Origin: Acidimicrobiia bacterium
GTDB taxonomy: Bacteria > Actinomycetota > Acidimicrobiia > Spongiisociales > UBA5794
NCBI GenBank assembly: GCA_030431785.1
Contig: JAUIIM010000013.1
Location: 1-37,362 of the forward strand
Length of the DNA: 37,362 nt
Direction: 5' to 3'
Part shown: piece by piece, positions 6,932-16,356 of the stretch
How positions within the stretch are numbered: position 1 is the first letter of the stretch
How the letters are laid out: every line of letters begins with the position of its first letter
The notes under the pieces: generated by a model
What the model was told of the DNA's origin: nothing
The model's input: only the letters and a program-made list of their open reading frames with translations
The model's database searches: none
Program-made: the position numbers and the translations under genes

Positions 6932-9445
6932 ATGGCAACTGAGGCTGACTATCGCCTGCCCCGTTCCGTCATTCCGAGCCACTATGACATCAGGCTCGAA
7001 CCCGACCTCGACAACGCTTCCTTCGTCGGGACGGTGGGCATCGATGTGGACGTCGAAACGCCCACGTCGACCGTCACCCTCAATGCCATTGAACTCGAGA
7101 TTCACGACGCAACGGTGACCCAGGGTGATCGGAAGCTGTTCTGCAAGGTCTCCCTCGATGAGGACCGTGAGCGGGCGGCGATCAAGGTCGATGGCATGCT
7201 GGACGAAGGCCCGGCACGCGTCGAGCTTTCGTTCACGGGCATCCTGAACGACGACCTTCGCGGCTTCTATCGGTCGGTGTACACCAACGATGCAGGTGAG
7301 GAGAAGGTCATCGCGACCACACAGTTCGAAGCCACCGACGCACGCCGCGCCTTCCCCTGCTGGGACGAACCCGATCTGAAGGCGACCTACGCCGTGACGC
7401 TGGTCGTCGAGGACGGGCTGATGGCTGTGTCGAATGCTGCAGAGGTCGGCCGAACAACCCTCGACGACGGACGCATCGAGGTGTCGTTCGCCACCACGAT
7501 GAAGATGTCCACCTATCTCGTGGCGTTCATCGTCGGCGACCTGTTTGCGACGGACCCCGTCGACGTCGACGGCACGCCGCTGCGGATCATCGCCCCACCC
7601 GGAAACGAGCACCTCACCGAGTTTGCGCTCGACATGGGTGCCCACGCTCTGCGCTATTTCTCCGGGTACTACGACATCCCGTATCCGGGCGACAAGCTTG
7701 ACATGGTTGCGATCCCCGACTTTGCCTTCGGAGCGATGGAGAACCTCGGGTGCATCACGTATCGCGAGACCGCACTGCTGCTCGATCCCGACACCGCAAC
7801 GCAGTCGGAGATGACGCGGGTCGCTGACGTGATCGCCCATGAGATCGCCCACATGTGGTTCGGCGACCTCGTCACGATGAAGTGGTGGAACGGCATCTGG
7901 CTCAACGAGGCCTTTGCGACCTTCGCAGAACTCAAGTGTGTTGACGCGTACCGTCCACACTGGAACCGATGGCTGTCGTTCTCAGCTTTCCGTGCTGCCG
8001 CACACGAAACCGATGCGCTCGCTGCGACCCGACCGATCGAGATCGAAGTAGCGTCACCACAGGAAGCAAACGCGATGTTCGATGTGCTCACCTATCAGAA
8101 GGGTTCGTCGGTACTCCGCATGCTCGAGCAGTACCTCGGTGAGGAGGTGTTCCGTTCGGGAGTGACCGCCTACCTGAAGAAGCACGCCTACGGCAACACC
8201 GACACTCCCGACCTGTGGGAGGCGCTTGAGGAGGCGTCCGGTGAACCGGTCGGCGAGATCATGGACACATGGATCTTCCAAGGTGGCTACCCGCGGGTGC
8301 TCGTCGAGCGTCACGGCGACCGATACCGACTCTCCCAGGAACAGTTCCGCCTCATCGGCGACGGGGACAAGACATGGCAAGTCCCGGTGCTCTACGACTC
8401 TGCATCGGGTCCGGGCAAGGTCGTCCTCGGGGAGAAGCCGGTCGAGATCGAGGCGGCAGACGACGTGCTCGTGAATGCCGGGGGTGAGGGCTTCTTCCGC
8501 ACCACATACTCAGACGAGCTGCTCGACGGAGTGATCGAACGCCTGCCGGAGCTCGATCCGATCGAGCGGTACGCCACGGTGTCCGATGCGTTTGCGTCCG
8601 TCCTCAAGGGTGACGTGGCCGCTTCCGACTACTTGTCGCTGATCGCTCGGCTCAGCGACGAAGACGAGGTCGATGTGTGGTCGATCGCGCTGTCCGGTCT
8701 CGGTCAGCTCGACCGCGTTGTGTCGTCAGACGATCGGCCGGCCATGCAGGCGTTCACTCGGTCGCTCATTTCGAGCAAGGCGAACGAACTCGGTTGGGAG
8801 CCGGACGCAGATGACTCCGAGCGACGTCGACAGATGCGGGGTCTGCTCTTGCGGACGCTCGGCAACCTCGGCGCCGACCAGGAGACCATCGCCACGGCAA
8901 AGACCGTGTTCGAGGCCGGAGAAGCACCGGATGCCGAGATCGCCGAGGCGGCGCTGATGATCACGGCGGCGAACTCCGATGTCGAGCGTTTCGACGAACT
9001 CATCACGAAGTCGAACAACGCGACGTCACCACAACAGAAGGTGAAGTACCTCCGAGCGGCTACACAGATCGCGGATCCGGAGGCAGCGAAGAAGCTGTTC
9101 GACATGTGCATGGATGGCAGCGTGCGCACCCAGGACACGTTCTGGGTGCTCGCCCTCATGCTCGGACATCGCGAGAACGGTGTCCTCGTCTGGGATCTCG
9201 TAGAGAAGAACTGGGATCAGGTCAAGGCCGTGATCCCACCCGTCACGCATCGGCGCCTCCTCGACCTGATCCAATTCCGGTCGGAACCGGAGGTCGCCGA
9301 CCGCATTCAGCGGTGGTTCGACACCCACGAACTCCACGGCGGTGAACTCGCGATCAAACAGCAGATGGAGTTGTTGCGAGCACATGTGGGGCTGCGGGAG
9401 CGTGAGTCCTCACGGCTCGGCGATGCGCTTTCCTCGATGGAGTAG
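6932..9445 (+). CDS. pepN: M1-family aminopeptidase (PepN-like)
   Basis: An 837-residue cytosolic zinc aminopeptidase that removes N-terminal residues from peptides. The substrate-anchoring exopeptidase motif GAMEN is at residues 267-271. The zinc site HEIAH is at 303-307, with the third ligand E326 exactly 18 residues later (WLNEAFATF). Order and spacing are those of gluzincin M1 enzymes, and the helical ERAP1-C-like domain occupies the last ~300 residues. ATG 6932 is preceded by GAGGAG (6921-6926). The frame stays open to 6572, but that part lies in array C and is not credible protein. The gene converges on the GntR gene with a 2-bp gap, and it may finish degradation of peptides brought in by the downstream ABC transporter. 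Confidence 0.95.
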   Translation: MATEADYRLPRSVIPSHYDIRLEPDLDNASFVGTVGIDVDVETPTSTVTLNAIELEIHDATVTQGDRKLFCKVSLDEDRERAAIKVDGMLDEGPARVELSFTGILNDDLRGFYRSVYTNDAGEEKVIATTQFEATDARRAFPCWDEPDLKATYAVTLVVEDGLMAVSNAAEVGRTTLDDGRIEVSFATTMKMSTYLVAFIVGDLFATDPVDVDGTPLRIIAPPGNEHLTEFALDMGAHALRYFSGYYDIPYPGDKLDMVAIPDFAFGAMENLGCITYRETALLLDPDTATQSEMTRVADVIAHEIAHMWFGDLVTMKWWNGIWLNEAFATFAELKCVDAYRPHWNRWLSFSAFRAAAHETDALAATRPIEIEVASPQEANAMFDVLTYQKGSSVLRMLEQYLGEEVFRSGVTAYLKKHAYGNTDTPDLWEALEEASGEPVGEIMDTWIFQGGYPRVLVERHGDRYRLSQEQFRLIGDGDKTWQVPVLYDSASGPGKVVLGEKPVEIEAADDVLVNAGGEGFFRTTYSDELLDGVIERLPELDPIERYATVSDAFASVLKGDVAASDYLSLIARLSDEDEVDVWSIALSGLGQLDRVVSSDDRPAMQAFTRSLISSKANELGWEPDADDSERRRQMRGLLLRTLGNLGADQETIATAKTVFEAGEAPDAEIAEAALMITAANSDVERFDELITKSNNATSPQQKVKYLRAATQIADPEAAKKLFDMCMDGSVRTQDTFWVLALMLGHRENGVLVWDLVEKNWDQVKAVIPPVTHRRLLDLIQFRSEPEVADRIQRWFDTHELHGGELAIKQQMELLRAHVGLRERESSRLGDALSSME

Positions 9446-9453
9446 CGCTACTC
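9440..9453. other. Perfect 14-bp palindrome spanning two convergent stop codons
   Basis: GAGTAGCGCTACTC reads the same on both strands. It contains the aminopeptidase TAG (9443-9445) and the GntR-gene TAG (9448-9450 complement), each preceded by a Glu codon. Only two bases separate the genes, so any terminator must lie inside coding DNA. Confidence 0.85.
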
Positions 9454-10185
9454 GCTGTCCCGCGTAGCTGCGGCTGGACGCAACACGACGCTTTCAGCTG
9501 CCCCTCCGGAGCTGGTAAGTGACTCCAGAATCGCCTCGAACATTCGCATTCGCCCGATCTCGACCTGATTCTTGGCGATCTCGCCCGCGGTGTGATGGTT
9601 CCCGGTGAGCAGGGCATCGAGGAGCTCTCGGTGTTCACCCGCCTGGAGTGACAAGCTCTCACCGATGTCGAGACCCATGGACAACAGTCGCTCCATCTCG
9701 TCCATCAGTCCCGACAGGATCAACGCCAAGCGTGAGTTGCCCGATGCTTCGGCGAGGATCTCGTGGAACCGCAACACCTTGGTCGCCCGGTCCTCCTGTG
9801 ATTCGTCGGGATTGTCTTCCACGAGACGTCGCATCTCGTTGAGCTGCTCGGGTGTCGCGTTGGATGCAGCGAGCTCAGCCGCAGCCGGTTCGATGATCAG
9901 ACGGAGCTGATAGATCTCCTGGACGTCGGCGAGGGTGATTTCGGTGACGCGGTAGCCGTGCCGCGGGAGCACCTCGACGAAACCTTCGTGTTCCAGCATC
10001 CCGAGGGCCTTCTTGACCGGGGTCTTGCTCATGTCGAGACGCTCGGCGATGTCCGCCTCGATGATGCGAGCACCGGGGGCAAGGACACAGCTGAGGATCT
10101 CACGCCGGAGGGTGTGGTACGCAGAATCCGCTGCGGTCTGGGGTGCACCGTTGGAATCCCGCCTCGGTCGATGTGAATGTGGCAC
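9448..10185 (-). CDS. GntR-family transcriptional regulator, FadR subfamily (FCD domain)
   Basis: A 245-residue DNA-binding regulator. The N-terminal winged helix (about residues 15-80) contains LRREILSCVLAPGARI and recognition-helix region MSKTPVKKALGMLEHEG, where the usual TPVREAL reads TPVKKAL. The C-terminal FCD domain (about 90-230) has histidines in RFHEILAEASGN, AGEHRELLDALL and NHHTAGE, the pattern of metal- and carboxylate-binding FCD sensors. GTG 10185 is chosen because AGAGGT lies nine bases upstream and family length fits. The longer frame to 10422 runs across the divergent promoter region. It is divergent from the CDF-ABC-hut block, so local control of that block is the simplest inference; the ligand cannot be told from sequence. 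Confidence 0.88.
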   Translation of the reverse strand: MPHSHRPRRDSNGAPQTAADSAYHTLRREILSCVLAPGARIIEADIAERLDMSKTPVKKALGMLEHEGFVEVLPRHGYRVTEITLADVQEIYQLRLIIEPAAAELAASNATPEQLNEMRRLVEDNPDESQEDRATKVLRFHEILAEASGNSRLALILSGLMDEMERLLSMGLDIGESLSLQAGEHRELLDALLTGNHHTAGEIAKNQVEIGRMRMFEAILESLTSSGGAAESVVLRPAAATRDSE

Positions 10186-10200
10186 TTCGATTTGACCTCT

Positions 10201-10264
10201 GTGAAATATCACCACTAGGGTACTGAAATCTGATCTAGAACATCTCAATATGTCTACTGAGATG
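10201..10264. promoter_or_regulatory. Divergent regulatory region with two inverted repeats
   Basis: The 101-bp gap between the GntR gene and the CDF gene contains GTGAAATATCAC (10201-10212; arms GTGA/TCAC) and a perfect 7-bp inverted repeat CATCTCA (10241-10247)/TGAGATG (10258-10264) with a 10-bp spacer. The gap is more AT-rich than its surroundings. These are candidate operators for the neighbouring regulator; binding is inferred, not shown. Confidence 0.4.
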
Positions 10265-10286
10265 CAACCGTACCAAAGGATAGTGT

Positions 10287-11459
10287 GTGAGTCCCGAAGA
10301 CCCAAGAGCCTCCGGTTCCGAAGCCGTCGACCACGAGCACGACGACCACGAGCACAGCCACGACGACCACGGACATGGCCACGACGACCACGGTCATGGC
10401 CAGAATGACCACGGTCACGCACACGACCACGGCGATCACGACCATGACCATCCCTCAGGCTTGATCGGTGCGATCAAGGAGATCTTCGTCCCACATAGTC
10501 ACGATGCCGCCGATTCGGTGGACACCGCCCTTGAGTCCTCCGCCAAGGGCATTCGTGCAACGAAGATCTCCTTGGTTGCGCTCATGGTCACCGCCATCGC
10601 TCAGGTTGCCATCGTCGCGCTCACCGGGTCAGTCGCACTCCTCGCTGACACGATCCACAACTTCTCCGATGCGTTGACGTCGATCCCTTTGTGGATCGCC
10701 TTCATCATCGGACGCCGCGCAGCAACGAAGACATACACCTACGGCTACCGACGAGCGGAGGACCTCTCCGGACTCTTCATCATCGCGATGATCGCCTTCT
10801 CAGCCTTCCTTGCTGGCTGGGAGTCGATCCAACGCCTGATCGACGGGCGTGAAGTGGAGAACCTCTGGCTCGTCGGCGCAGCCGGCGTCGTCGGGTTCCT
10901 CGGCAACGAGCTCGTGGCCTTGTACCGCATGCGCGTTGGCAAACAGATCGGATCGGCAGCACTCATCGCCGACGGCTATCACGCACGGACCGATGGTTTG
11001 ACGTCGCTCGCAGTCGTCGTCGGTGCGATCGGCGTCGGGCTCGGTTTCCCGGCCGCGGACCCGATCATCGGTCTCGTCATCACGGTTGCCATCCTGTTCG
11101 TGCTCAAGGATGCCGGTACCAAGGTCTTCCGTCGTCTGATGGACGGCGTGGAGCCAGAGATCGTCGACAACGTCGAGTCGGTTGCGATGTCCGTGACCGG
11201 TGTCGAAGGTGTCGACCGACTCCGCGTGCGCTGGGTCGGCCATCGTCTCGACGCCAACCTCAGGATCTCCGTATCCGACGGCTTGTCCTTCGCCGAGGCA
11301 CACGCGGTGACGGCCGCCGTCGAGACGGCGATCCTCACCGGCGTGTCGAAGCTCGACAGCGTCGTGGTTGCGACTGCACCGTCCGGATTCGATGACGCAG
11401 CATTGCGCGACAATGGTGAGTTCTCCACCGCCCAGACCGGAGGAACCAGTAGACAGTGA
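10287..11459 (+). CDS. Cation diffusion facilitator (CDF) transporter with His-rich N-terminus
   Basis: A 390-residue divalent-metal/proton antiporter of the CDF family, expected to export Zn2+, Co2+, Ni2+ or Cd2+. Residues 16-55 are an extreme His/Asp-rich tail (repeats of DDHGHG type) that would bind metal in the cytosol. Six membrane segments follow. The transport site shows LADTIHNFSDAL in the second helix and IADGYHARTDGLT (HxxxD) in the fifth. The C-terminal cytoplasmic domain resembles the usual CDF dimer domain. The start is GTG 10287 with AAAGGA six bases upstream. The stop overlaps the ABC ATPase start (GTGA, 11456-11459), an unexpected coupling between a metal exporter and a peptide importer. 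Metal specificity cannot be read reliably from the sequence. Confidence 0.92.
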   Translation: MSPEDPRASGSEAVDHEHDDHEHSHDDHGHGHDDHGHGQNDHGHAHDHGDHDHDHPSGLIGAIKEIFVPHSHDAADSVDTALESSAKGIRATKISLVALMVTAIAQVAIVALTGSVALLADTIHNFSDALTSIPLWIAFIIGRRAATKTYTYGYRRAEDLSGLFIIAMIAFSAFLAGWESIQRLIDGREVENLWLVGAAGVVGFLGNELVALYRMRVGKQIGSAALIADGYHARTDGLTSLAVVVGAIGVGLGFPAADPIIGLVITVAILFVLKDAGTKVFRRLMDGVEPEIVDNVESVAMSVTGVEGVDRLRVRWVGHRLDANLRISVSDGLSFAEAHAVTAAVETAILTGVSKLDSVVVATAPSGFDDAALRDNGEFSTAQTGGTSRQ

Positions 11460-13549
11460 CCAGTCACGGATCTCCAGCCTTCGATCCGGCCGCAACTTCG
11501 GCCGCACATGACGCCGCGCTGGAGATCCGAGACCTGCGGGTCCGATTCACGACGCCCACTCGCACGATCCATGCGGTGAACGGTGTCGATCTCGATGTCG
11601 CTCCGGGCGAGGTCTTCGCACTCGTCGGTGAGTCGGGTTCGGGCAAGAGTGTCTCGATGCTCAGTGTCATGGGCCTGGTCGAGTCTCCACCGGCCGAGGT
11701 CACGGGTTCGATCACTTTCGGCGGAAGACAACTGCTGGGACTCCCACGTCGAGAGATGAACGCCATCCGTGGGCGTGACATCGGGATGGTCTTCCAGGAT
11801 CCGATGTCCTCCCTCAACCCGGTCCACAGGGTTGGTCGGCAGATCATGGAGGCGATCCGGCTCCATGAAGCGGTCTCGAAGGATGAAGCTCGCAAGCGGG
11901 CGATCGACCTTCTCGACCGTGTTGGGATCCCGAGTGCCTCCCGCCGTGTCGACGACTACCCCCACGAGTTCTCGGGCGGTATGCGCCAGCGTGTGATGAT
12001 CGCCATCGCACTCGCCTGCAACCCGAGTCTTCTGATCGCCGATGAGCCGACTACGGCGCTCGATGTCACCATCCAACGTCAGATCGTCACATTGGTGAAG
12101 GACCTACAACGCGACCTCGGGATGTCGGTCATCTGGATCACGCACGACCTGGGTGTCGTCGCCGAGATCGCGGACCGCGTCGCGGTCATGTACGGGGGTC
12201 GGATCATGGAACGTGGAACGGCTCGAGCGGTCTACGAGGATGCAACGCATCCATACACGACCGGGCTCCTGCACTCGATTCCACGGACCGACAACGCGTT
12301 GACGGAATGGCTCCCAGAGATCCCGGGCACTCCCGACCAGATCACCGAGGAGCCCACTGCCTGCCCGTTCCATGCCCGGTGTCCACTCACCGAGCACGAC
12401 TGCACCTCCGGCGTTCCCGTCCTCGAGGTCGCCGGTCCGGATGGACACGAGTCGGCGTGTCTCCACCACACATCCGTCGGCGACGGGGACATGTTGTGGC
12501 CAATCCAGGACCGTGAGATACCGGATCCCGTGCTGCCGTCCGACGATCCGGTGATCGAGATCGAAGGCCTCAAGGTGCATTTTCCGATCCACCGACACGG
12601 TGCCAAGAGGGGCGCAGCCGTGCGAGCAGTCGATGGCATCGACCTGACAATCCGTGATGCGACGACGCTCGGCGTCGTAGGGGAGAGTGGATGTGGCAAG
12701 AGCACGCTGGGACGCACCCTCGTCGGCCTCGTCGAACCCACCGAAGGCCGCGTGCTCGTCCACGGCGAGCCCCTCGATTCATCGTCCGGGCCACATCGTC
12801 GGGTCGTCCAGATGATCTTCCAGGACCCGTTCTCGTCGATGAACCCAGGGATGCGCGTTGCCGACATCGTTGCCGAGCCGATGCGAATCCACGGGATCGG
12901 TACGCCGGAGGATCGACTGAGCCGAGTTCGCGACCTCCTTGCAAGCGTCGGCATCAGTCCGGACGTCGCCGAACGCTATCCGCACGAGTTCAGCGGTGGC
13001 CAGCGGCAGCGGATCGCGATTGCCCGGGCGCTCGCCGCGGATCCCGATGTGATCGTGTGCGATGAACCCGTGTCAGCCCTCGATGTCTCGGTGCAGGCCC
13101 AGATCGTGAACCTGCTTCGAGAGACGCAGATGGCGACCGGGATCTCCCTGATCTTCATCGCCCACGACCTCGCCGTCGTGCGTCACATCTCCCACGAGAT
13201 CGCGGTGATGTACCTCGGACAGGTGGTCGAGCGGGCTCCCCGTGACGCCATCTACGACGAACCATTGCACCCGTACACGAAGGCACTTCTCGCAGCTGTT
13301 CCTGCTCCGAGCCCGACCGCAGAGCGGTCGACTGCCCCAACGCTGGAGGGTGACCTCCCCGATCCATCGGACCCTCCATCGGGTTGCCGCTTCCACACCC
13401 GATGCCCGGTCGCCGTCGAGGGACTGTGCGACACCGACGTGCCCGAACTCCGGATCGTCGACGACCTTCGTTGGGTTTCCTGTCACCTCGTCGAATCGAC
13501 GATCGAGATCACACCTCCGTCCCCCGAACCCGTGGGGTCTGGAACATGA
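11456..13549 (+). CDS. Fused dual-ATPase of an oligopeptide/dipeptide ABC importer (OppD-OppF type)
   Basis: A 697-residue cytosolic protein joining two ATPase modules that are usually separate genes (DppD/OppD and DppF/OppF). The first half has Walker A GESGSGKS (58-65), signature EFSGGMRQR and Walker [13 protein letters not shown]. The second has Walker A GESGCGKS (about 409-416), signature EFSGGQRQR and Walker [13 protein letters not shown]. Each half ends with the cysteine-bearing C-terminal extension of peptide-transport ATPases ([14 protein letters not shown] and [15 protein letters not shown]), which in some members binds an Fe-S cluster. It powers the permeases encoded downstream. The start is GTG 11456, overlapping the CDF stop; GGAGG lies rather far upstream (about 12 bases), so the exact start is less certain. 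Confidence 0.94.
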   Translation: MTSHGSPAFDPAATSAAHDAALEIRDLRVRFTTPTRTIHAVNGVDLDVAPGEVFALVGESGSGKSVSMLSVMGLVESPPAEVTGSITFGGRQLLGLPRREMNAIRGRDIGMVFQDPMSSLNPVHRVGRQIMEAIRLHEAVSKDEARKRAIDLLDRVGIPSASRRVDDYPHEFSGGMRQRVMIAIALACNPSLLIADEPTTALDVTIQRQIVTLVKDLQRDLGMSVIWITHDLGVVAEIADRVAVMYGGRIMERGTARAVYEDATHPYTTGLLHSIPRTDNALTEWLPEIPGTPDQITEEPTACPFHARCPLTEHDCTSGVPVLEVAGPDGHESACLHHTSVGDGDMLWPIQDREIPDPVLPSDDPVIEIEGLKVHFPIHRHGAKRGAAVRAVDGIDLTIRDATTLGVVGESGCGKSTLGRTLVGLVEPTEGRVLVHGEPLDSSSGPHRRVVQMIFQDPFSSMNPGMRVADIVAEPMRIHGIGTPEDRLSRVRDLLASVGISPDVAERYPHEFSGGQRQRIAIARALAADPDVIVCDEPVSALDVSVQAQIVNLLRETQMATGISLIFIAHDLAVVRHISHEIAVMYLGQVVERAPRDAIYDEPLHPYTKALLAAVPAPSPTAERSTAPTLEGDLPDPSDPPSGCRFHTRCPVAVEGLCDTDVPELRIVDDLRWVSCHLVESTIEITPPSPEPVGSGT

Positions 13550-13625
13550 CCACCGATGGCACCACACGACACGGTGCTGTCACACCGCAAACCCGAGAAA
13601 GCAAGCCACCCACCAAGGAGACATG

Positions 13626-15311
13626 ATGAAAAAACGGATAGCAATTCCGATCCTTCTGCTCTGCCTGGCGCTCGTCGCCGCGGCGTGCAGCTCGGACACG
13701 GACGACGCAACCACCACGACCGGTGGCGACGGCGGGTCTTCGGACACGACGACGACCACGGAAGGCATGACCGAAGCCTCGGTGCTTCGGGCGGCGATCA
13801 CGGGTGATGAGGACACCATCAACCCGTACACCTACATCAGTGGGTTCCCCGGCTGGAACCTGCTCATGATGCAGTACGACTCGCTGATGCAGCTCGACGC
13901 CAACGGTGAACCACAGCCATGGCTGGCTGAAACAGTCACGACCAACGAGGACTTGACCGTTTGGACGCTCAAGATCGTCGACGGTGTGACATGGCATGAT
14001 GGTGAACCGCTCACGGCGGAGGACGTCGAGTTCTCCCTCGAGTACTTCATGGAGAAGGCGACCGGCCGCTTCTCGCGTGACCTGTCGTCGGTCGAGGATG
14101 TGACATCCGACGACACCACGAACGAGGTGGTCATCACGCTCGGTGCGACGAACCCGTCGTTCGACCTGGTCGCATTGGCCGACGTTCCGATCATCCCGGA
14201 GCAGGTCTGGGCGGAGATCGACACGCCCGGCGAGGCAACCTACGACATCTCGACAAACGTCGGGTCTGGTCCGTACATGCTCGTCGAGTACGAGGCTGAG
14301 CAGTTCTATCGGTTCGAGGCAAACCCTGACTATTTCCGGGGCGCACCACAGGTCGATGAACTGGTCGTGGTCGTGTTCGCCGATGACTCAGGCGCCCTCG
14401 CCGCGATCCGTTCCGGAGAGGTCGACGTCAACTTCGAGCGAGTGAGCCCGGAGCAGATCGATCTGCTCGCAGGCCAGGGTGGACTTGAGATCGCACAGGG
14501 TCCCGAGTTCACGACGCAGATGATCAACTTCGACGCTTCCAAGGCGCCGTTCGACGACCTCGCCGTTCGGAAGGCGATGTCGCTGGCGATCGACGCACAG
14601 GACATCGTCGACACGGTGTTCCTCGGCGCTGCGACCGTTGGTAGCCCTGGATGGGTGCACCCGGACAAGGCCGTGTACAACCCTGCGGTGCAGCCGGAGT
14701 TCGACCCTGCGGCGGCAAACGCCATGCTCGATGACGCTGGCTACGCGGACTCGGATGGTGATGGCGTACGTGAGTACGACGGTGAGCCGATGGCGTTCGA
14801 GCTCATCACGAACTCGAGCGACTCGCTGCGACTGCGTATCGCTGAGCTGACGGCCGAGATGCTTGCCGAGATCGGCATGGACATCACGGTTGCATCTGTG
14901 GAAACGGCGACGTGGGAAGAGGCCGTCTGGCCTGGTTTCGACATCAACAACGGACGCAACTATGACATTGCGACGTGGGGCTGGTCGGCACCGATCCAAG
15001 CCAACACGATCCGTGTTGCCGAACTCGTCAACTCGGACCCGAGCATCGGGTTCTTGAACCTGACCGGATTCAGCAACCCAGACGTCGACACCCTCTCGGC
15101 AGCGCTCCTCACTGAGGCAGACGAGGCTGCGTTCGAGACGGGCATCATGGAGCTGCAGCAGCTCATCGCGGACAATGTGCCGTTCGTGATGCTTGCGTAC
15201 CCGGACGGGGCGTACGTCTACAACGCGGACGTCTACTCGGATTACGAGTTCATCGCCGGACAGGGGATCGTCAGCAAGCTGTCGTTCCTACCCGACTCGG
15301 CCCGCCCATAG
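13626..15311 (+). CDS. Peptide-type ABC transporter substrate-binding lipoprotein (SBP family 5)
   Basis: A 561-residue extracellular solute receptor of the DppA/OppA/NikA class. It has a lipoprotein signal peptide MKKRIAIPILLLCLALVAAAC with lipidation Cys21 (preceded by AAA, a slightly atypical lipobox). A Thr/Gly/Asp-rich linker of about 25 residues follows, of the kind common in actinobacterial lipoproteins. The family-5 hallmark region includes WTLKIVDGVTWHDGEPLTAEDVEFS. ATG 13626 is preferred to ATG 13623 because AAGGAG lies five bases before it. The frame remains open to 13242, but that part overlaps the ATPase gene. A strong hairpin follows the stop. Peptides are the usual ligands, but nickel-chelates and opines are also known for this family. 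Confidence 0.92.
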   Translation: MKKRIAIPILLLCLALVAAACSSDTDDATTTTGGDGGSSDTTTTTEGMTEASVLRAAITGDEDTINPYTYISGFPGWNLLMMQYDSLMQLDANGEPQPWLAETVTTNEDLTVWTLKIVDGVTWHDGEPLTAEDVEFSLEYFMEKATGRFSRDLSSVEDVTSDDTTNEVVITLGATNPSFDLVALADVPIIPEQVWAEIDTPGEATYDISTNVGSGPYMLVEYEAEQFYRFEANPDYFRGAPQVDELVVVVFADDSGALAAIRSGEVDVNFERVSPEQIDLLAGQGGLEIAQGPEFTTQMINFDASKAPFDDLAVRKAMSLAIDAQDIVDTVFLGAATVGSPGWVHPDKAVYNPAVQPEFDPAAANAMLDDAGYADSDGDGVREYDGEPMAFELITNSSDSLRLRIAELTAEMLAEIGMDITVASVETATWEEAVWPGFDINNGRNYDIATWGWSAPIQANTIRVAELVNSDPSIGFLNLTGFSNPDVDTLSAALLTEADEAAFETGIMELQQLIADNVPFVMLAYPDGAYVYNADVYSDYEFIAGQGIVSKLSFLPDSARP

Positions 15312-15336
15312 ACAAGTAATCGATACGTGGTGACCA

Positions 15337-15361
15337 GGGGAGGCCCCGACGGGGCCTCCCC
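15337..15361 (+). terminator. Strong intercistronic hairpin between lipoprotein and permease genes
   Basis: GGGGAGGCCCC (15337-15347) and GGGGCCTCCCC (15351-15361) form a perfect 11-bp stem with a GAC loop. It has no T-tract. Placed after the binding-protein gene and before the permeases, it could attenuate read-through or protect the upstream mRNA, giving more receptor than permease, as is common in ABC importers. Confidence 0.75.
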
Positions 15362-15384
15362 ACACCACGCAACCCTGGAACCCG

Positions 15385-16356
15385 ATGCGCAGAATTGGCC
15401 TCAAGAACCTCGACAGATACCTCTTGGTGTTCGTCGTCGCCGTGAGCTTGAATTTCCTGCTGCCGCGCCTGATGCCCGGCAACCCGCTGGCATTGATCGC
15501 CGGTGTGGACGTCGGGCTGATGACCCCCGACGAACGTGCCGAGATCATCACGGCCGTCGGGCTCGATGAGCCGCTACTCACGCAATTCATCGACTATTGG
15601 AAAGCAGTGCTCACGTTCGACCTCGGCTTCTCCTACAAGTCCGGGAGACCGATCGTGGAGATGATCACCGAGCGTCTCCCATGGACCCTGCTGATCACGG
15701 TCGGTTCGTTGATGGTATCCGCCGTCATCGGGATCGTGCTCGGCGGTTGGTCGGCGTGGCGACGTGGTAAGAAGACCGACCTGTCGATGCTCACCGGGAT
15801 GATCTCACTCCAATCCTTGCCATCGTTTTGGCTGGGGATGCTCCTGATTTCCGTGTTTGCCGTCCAACTCGGGTGGTTTCCATCATTCGGCGCCGAAACT
15901 CCCGCATCGTCCTACGAAGGGATGGCTCGGGTCGGTGACATCCTCGAACACGCCATCCTCCCGATCGTCACCCTGACGGTGCTCTCGATTCCGGGCGTCT
16001 ACATGACGATGCGCTACTCGATGCTCGAGGTACTCGGAAGCGATTTCATCAGAACCGCCCGCGCCAAGGGGGCGTCCGAGCGGCGTGTCCTGTTCGGGCA
16101 CGTGGCGCGCAACGCCATCGCACCGGTCGTGACCTTCCTCGCAATCCGATTTGCCTTCGCCTTCGGTGGATCGGTCATCATCGAGACCGTCTTCTCCTAC
16201 CCGGGCCTCGGACGCCTCATCTTCGAAGCCGTGTCCGGGCGCGACTACCCGGTCATGCAGGCAGCCTTTCTCGTGTTCACGGTTGCGGTGATCGTGGCCA
16301 ACCTCGTCGCAGACCTGCTCTATCCGGTCCTCGACCCGAGGATGCGTGTGGAATGA
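15385..16356 (+). CDS. Peptide ABC transporter permease, DppB/OppB type
   Basis: A 323-residue inner-membrane permease with six to seven hydrophobic segments. The N-terminal helix YLLVFVVAVSLNFLLPRLMPG, with the RLMPGNP segment, is typical of the B-subunit. The cytoplasmic EAA loop reads RAKGASERRVLFGHVARNA, which docks on the ATPase. It begins 23 bp after the hairpin at ATG 15385 with only a weak upstream ribosome site. The stop overlaps the next permease (ATGA, 16353-16356), so both are made together. It should form the heterodimeric pore with the following gene product. Confidence 0.94.
   Translation: MRRIGLKNLDRYLLVFVVAVSLNFLLPRLMPGNPLALIAGVDVGLMTPDERAEIITAVGLDEPLLTQFIDYWKAVLTFDLGFSYKSGRPIVEMITERLPWTLLITVGSLMVSAVIGIVLGGWSAWRRGKKTDLSMLTGMISLQSLPSFWLGMLLISVFAVQLGWFPSFGAETPASSYEGMARVGDILEHAILPIVTLTVLSIPGVYMTMRYSMLEVLGSDFIRTARAKGASERRVLFGHVARNAIAPVVTFLAIRFAFAFGGSVIIETVFSYPGLGRLIFEAVSGRDYPVMQAAFLVFTVAVIVANLVADLLYPVLDPRMRVE

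Noticed and set aside
6869..7960. 363-codon minus-strand frame opposite the aminopeptidase
   Set aside because: The antisense strand of a well-supported gene; composition is unlike real proteins here and no motif is seen.
10254..10451. Val-rich 65-codon minus-strand frame opposite the CDF His-rich tail
   Set aside because: It is the direct complement of the His/Asp codon repeats and has no ribosome site; an artefact of the repeat.
13242..13625. Upstream extension of the substrate-binding protein frame
   Set aside because: It overlaps the ATPase gene by about 300 bp and would bury the lipoprotein signal peptide internally.
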